64,000 bases of DNA from assembly GCA_902363455.1 (NCBI GenBank), contig CABJAC010000001.1, positions 124,001 through 188,000 of the forward strand. The letters run 5' to 3'. Position 1 is the stretch's first letter, and every line of letters starts with the position of its first letter. Below are positions 62,101 to 64,000 of this stretch, piece by piece. The stretch comes from Caryophanales bacterium (lineage in GTDB: Bacteria; Bacillota; Bacilli; Exiguobacteriales; Exiguobacteriaceae). Both the position numbers and the translations under genes were made by a program. The notes beneath the pieces are model-generated. The model made no database searches. It saw only the letters and a list, made by a program, of their open reading frames with translations, and had not been told where the DNA came from.

Positions 62101-64000
62101 AAACCGGAAGGATTCAATTTCTTTACACGACGTGATCAAGAAACGGATGATGCTCTGGATTCTGATATCAGACGTTCGACGGGACAGACGCTCGAATTCA
62201 ATTTTGATTCTAAAACGGATCGACTCGACATCGATGCAGGTCTCTTGAAAGAATTAAAAGGTATCGGAGACTTTGTCTTCTTTGACGATAACCGAAATGG
62301 CATCCAAGACGCGGGTGAAGTAGGTGTACCGAATGTGACCGTCAAACTGATGGAAATCGCGGATACAGGAACCGTGGTTTCGACGCTTACGACGAAAACA
62401 AATGAGAACGGTCAATATTTGTTTGAGAACTTACCTGGTGGTGACTACAAGCTAGAATTTATGCTGCCGAGTGAGTACCGCTTCACAACACGAAATGCAG
62501 GAGAAGATGATACGAAAGATTCAGACGTCGTACCTTCTTCTGATCCGTTAGTAGGTCAAGTCACAGTAAGACTTGGTGAAAATGCGAGTGACTTGACGAT
62601 TGATGCCGGCGTACTCAGCGGCACAATCGGAGACTTTGTTTTTGAAGATCTGGATTACGATGGTGTTCAAGATGTTAATGAACCTGGTATTGCGAATCGA
62701 CTTGTTACGCTGGAACAAAAGGAAAATGGTGTGTTCAAAAAAGTTTCAGAACAACAGACCGATGCGAACGGAAAGTATGTGTTCCGACATTTATCGAATG
62801 GTGAGTACCGTGTCACAGTTGATACAACAGGCTATTTCGAAACAAAACGTTTCATCGGTGCCAATGATTTAGACTCAAATGTATCAGGCGGAGTGACAGA
62901 TTCAGTCCTCCTTCAGGTGGATGATTCAGAGAAGTCGACAAATCTTCATCTAGATGCAGGATTGTTCCGCCCTGCTTCTGTCACAGGTGTTATTTGGCTA
63001 GACGGTTTCCCGAAAGACGGAACAAGACAAAGTGGAGAACGTCTCCTTCAGGATACGACTGTCGTACTGGTTGATGCAGCCGGAAATGCAGTGAAAGATG
63101 TTAATGGAAAAGATGTTCTGCCTGTTAAAGTAGGAGCAGACGGCCGTTATACATTTATGGACTTGTTCCCGGGTGACTATACGCTTAAGACGTCACGTGA
63201 TGACTTCTTAGCGTATCAAGATGTCACTATTGTCGATACGACCAGAAATGCAGACTTTATTCCACAAACCAATACGTTTACCAGTCAAGTGAACGTAAGA
63301 CTACAATCTGCCGAAACGAAACAAAATATTGATGCTGCGTTCATCGGTTCGACCGTCTCAGGAATAGCGACGGTGGACCAAAATGCAGACGGTGTTCGCG
63401 AGGTTTCAGATCCACGTCTTGCGAATGTAACGGTCGAACTTTATCGAGATGGTACAAAAGTTGGATCGAAAACAACTGAATCTGATGGAACATATCGTTT
63501 TACCGAGTTACCAACAGGCAACTATGAAGTCCGTTTCCCGGATACGAAAGGATATCTCGTGACACGACCGAATATCGGTGAAGATGCCCGGGATTCGGAT
63601 GCGGTGCTCGTCAATGGAACCTATACGACAGAGACATTCGCAGTTGGTGCTGGTACGGACTCACCAAATCATGATATTGGATTCTATTCGCTAGCAAGCA
63701 TCGGCGGACTTGCATGGGTAGATCTCAACCGAGATGGTGTGCGACAACAGTCCGAGTTCCTTCTTCCGAATGCAGTAGTTCAACTCTTTATTGGAACGTC
63801 GACAACACCGATCCAAACACAGGAAACAGGAAAAGATGGTTCATACCTCTTTAGCGGTTTAATGCCTGGTATGAGTTATCGAGTAGAAATCAATCATCCA
63901 TCGTATCGCTTAACTGAAGATCGCGACCGGGGGAATGATGATCAACGAGACTCTGATTTCGAACCGTCCTCGAGTAATCTTGGAAAGGGACAATCTACAC
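56134..64000 (+). CDS. Giant surface adhesin with at least 13 SdrD_B domains (C-terminus beyond window)
   Basis: An open frame of more than 2600 residues that runs off the right edge. ATG 56134 follows a perfect AAAGGAGG. The signal peptide is MAFDLNKRFVSVLLLFTLIS and on to about FAA (residue 35). The first 1060 residues are tandem DUF11- or adhesin-like beta domains (for example NSGFVQIQDVVDANLDITD, VEKP-type strands). From about nt 59330 come SdrD_B repeats of 100-130 residues, each opening with a motif like IGDYVWFDANRDGIQDAGE and closing with LDAGL; I count 13 starts before the edge. The Asp/Asn loops should bind calcium and stiffen a long stalk. An LPxTG end is expected beyond the window. 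It lies 325 bases from a putative invertible segment. Confidence 0.9.
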   Translation, partial: MAFDLNKRFVSVLLLFTLISSFLLNVLLEVRVFAAGEGVSVKHEVSLNEAGPDDTVIYTLKVTVAAQTANSGFVQIQDVVDANLDITDTFIPKVDVNGTKTNVGSATISGNNIQFDLIDQKDLAGKTFDLKVYAKFKGTSIDQTIAKNQVSMNIADTKNGAPTDISEKIDVRMTETKFIDPSEWNVLKSRIDPAGGTTVAGDEDVTYQLSVKRSKGSSALEKPILEDLIPSGAIVKKIGNTEIINNQNTTAADFEYKDGKIKWTLPKIATGREEDITSSKRTIVLNYPLAQFENAEVTNIANLYDDATKLSTANAKDTVKNGGEVSLLEVKKIAQTDVSPADTAEVQPGGNVTWEFSPIAIEGPSRKAKLIDFTLTDEVPSDMTPVAVVTGAYTNLDVPNHPYKIIYTLKDGETKTLADNLSSETSTTLQIPEADRSNIKTIQYVYGQVSPGFKATTFPKIRMNLKADTTEKSVTNKAYLSYKLGKDTKVVTGGGVPDEDGFTINFDGNINVGGTKTLLCLKKELISTESNIQKGDELEFKLSLKNVTEVESNFAEPVIIDGLPNNMSYVAGSARVIFPGQSASPIEPTGTKSLVFDVSENPLKKDEEIIITLKATVDDEAQVQQANFAYAGTLAASEQEFSASNCGNARNITDTTDFDKDGKSDDRLIRDSISFKTNVPIVSIEKKEDPDGEKIVKASLPTGKYTNSSASYILTATNESVKGSGIERGDEMKKPIIIDVLPAQLLYNAAYSPTFKIERVGGQTVSATPTIAYDGTLRSVRYTFSETLLPGERIIGNVKYDVALARGGKITNQALFTTNESPIYKGEKGSLGLEKGKDYSAGGAEEFVQAENSYYLLDEYQLFETAKSVKGELDSNFIKGDGKEGAAADSGTTTAGGKAAYTLLMENNGTVREKISVLMDTLPTIGDKDIISGAERNSEFDFTLLDIGTPQLNGKEITSPFSIEYTTTAPKADGSGDWTTTKPTPFTDVVAFRIVFTTPVMLEPGEKIQVAFNGVADKEATVGQYAYNAFHVNEAVVLASGREKAAAWNTPLKVALKVQGNEVGKYSLGDTVFFDQNRDGMKNAGEPGIDGVKVILKKDGATIADTLTNNGGTYRFGNLPNGTYDIEFEQPDGLKFTTQSKDSPLAVDNDSDASEAGLVSGIIINGKDQDEVDAGLIGVNLGDFVFYDKNGNGTQDGGEEVGISGIKVELLRDGKKVAEQTTDVNGKYRFTAEEVNGKSRPLIAGNYTVRFTKDDTYLGFTRGNKGSDETDSDVTFTKASTATTGNYKLNAGEENLTVDAGLFKGASVGDYVWFDANKNGIQDAGEAPFAGMKVVLQQKDGAGYVSVPGTGTVTTDASGKYTFKDVIPGQDYRVVFDLGFSKVIATVKDAGNDETRDSDSDSDGNTALFDLVVDQDKTDLDLGVLGGELGDFVFYDKNGNGIQDGGEEVGISGIKVELLRGGTVVATETTDENGLYRFSQEGSGITAKPLVGGSYTIRFTLPGGSDYAGFTKKAAGGNETKDSNVDFKVGTVGTTAPFSLAAGAIDETIDAGLFKGVTIGDYVWFDANRDGIQDGSEKGIAGIKVTLQQEINGTYQSNSEYPSVVTDSSGKYTFKNVIPGSNYRVVFDLDAAKAIATKTGETSDEKDSNINALGQTAPFTIQPETDDLTQDAGLYGIEIGDYVFEDRDGDGVQDAGEEPIENVTLTLFSGSTQIATTKTDQNGAYRFTQTADGSYLPYGDYRVVLTLPSGKILTKKNIGDDQTDSDFDPTTKSVDVSFTKGNVNTGQGFENLTVDAGLVTLSSFIGRTWFDQNRDGIRDSSEPLLSGMIVELYNAAGTKLLTTTTDAAGIYRFEDVLPGDYYVKFLPGLYQPTQFQQGDATKNSDFDLAVGNYGQSNLFTIRSNELNVDKQLDAGFLSSKIGDFVFEDIDADGQQSIKDKAIPNVVVRLLQNGLVVQETTTDMDGKYFFDRMNNGTRPLGTGNYVIEVVKPEGFNFFTRRDQETDDALDSDIRRSTGQTLEFNFDSKTDRLDIDAGLLKELKGIGDFVFFDDNRNGIQDAGEVGVPNVTVKLMEIADTGTVVSTLTTKTNENGQYLFENLPGGDYKLEFMLPSEYRFTTRNAGEDDTKDSDVVPSSDPLVGQVTVRLGENASDLTIDAGVLSGTIGDFVFEDLDYDGVQDVNEPGIANRLVTLEQKENGVFKKVSEQQTDANGKYVFRHLSNGEYRVTVDTTGYFETKRFIGANDLDSNVSGGVTDSVLLQVDDSEKSTNLHLDAGLFRPASVTGVIWLDGFPKDGTRQSGERLLQDTTVVLVDAAGNAVKDVNGKDVLPVKVGADGRYTFMDLFPGDYTLKTSRDDFLAYQDVTIVDTTRNADFIPQTNTFTSQVNVRLQSAETKQNIDAAFIGSTVSGIATVDQNADGVREVSDPRLANVTVELYRDGTKVGSKTTESDGTYRFTELPTGNYEVRFPDTKGYLVTRPNIGEDARDSDAVLVNGTYTTETFAVGAGTDSPNHDIGFYSLASIGGLAWVDLNRDGVRQQSEFLLPNAVVQLFIGTSTTPIQTQETGKDGSYLFSGLMPGMSYRVEINHPSYRLTEDRDRGNDDQRDSDFEPSSSNLGKGQST

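Overview
The window looks like chromosome of a low-to-mid GC Gram-positive bacterium of the order Bacillales. Gene content and an unusual S-layer locus suggest Exiguobacterium or a close relative; this is an inference from family resemblance, not a database match. Support: strong AGGAGG-type ribosome sites, rho-independent terminators after most genes, fabZ next to an EpuA-like gene, a class F type sortase, LPxTG-type surface proteins, and IS3 and ISL3 elements. I saw no rRNA, tRNA or CRISPR array.

Layout. 1-14.8 kb: a partial sensor kinase, an AI-2E type transporter, small regulators, a sortase next to a substrate-like wall protein, epuA-fabZ-lipoprotein, a subtilase, an LPQAG surface protein, two inverted copies of a short palindromic intergenic repeat, an HTH gene and UDP-glucose dehydrogenase. 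15.4-21.8 kb: a highly expressed S-layer-like gene whose stop codon sits at the 5' end of a group II intron that appears split into pieces. 21.8-22.9 kb: a decayed ISL3 element. 23.3-32.5 kb: an operon with three dynamin-like GTPases and four accessory genes. 32.6-34.5 kb: one IS nested in the remains of another. 34.7-38.6 kb: acyltransferase, glycosyltransferase and galU. 39-51 kb: a cyclic-di-GMP riboswitch driving a transglutaminase-like gene and a 1890-residue CnaB adhesin, then several secreted proteins and a second large Ig-repeat protein that shares its N-terminal module with the S-layer protein. 51.4-55.8 kb: a membrane protein, a CpsB-type phosphatase, two convergent tyrosine recombinases, a sigma-like gene and a possible invertible segment. 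56.1-64 kb: the start of a giant SdrD-type adhesin that runs off the window.

The most striking system is the S-layer locus. Exon 1 ends at TAA (18947-18949) and is followed directly by a structured RNA of about 600 nt. Two separate domain V-VI modules lie downstream (DV at 19771-19804 and 21106-21139). Each is preceded by the same 12-nt arm GGGGAAATAAGT, perfectly complementary to ACTTATTTCCCC at the end of the intron core (19534-19545), and each is followed by a different open exon in the same phase. A terminator lies between the core and module 1, and another between exon 2 and module 2. A promoter-like sequence before each module places the expected +1 on the first G of the arm. The simplest reading is that one S-layer N-terminal part is given alternative C-termini by cis alternative splicing or, more unusually, by trans-splicing. 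Unspliced RNA gives a third, short isoform. Alternative splicing of a group II intron in a surface-layer gene has been reported in Clostridium tetani; the promoter and terminator arrangement here suggests a split, trans-acting version.

Much of the window serves the cell envelope: sortase, wall-anchored adhesins, S-layer, UDP-glucose/UDP-glucuronate supply, glycosyl- and acyltransferases. Three possible layers of surface variation occur: RNA splicing (S-layer), second-messenger control (riboswitch adhesin) and DNA inversion (near the giant adhesin).
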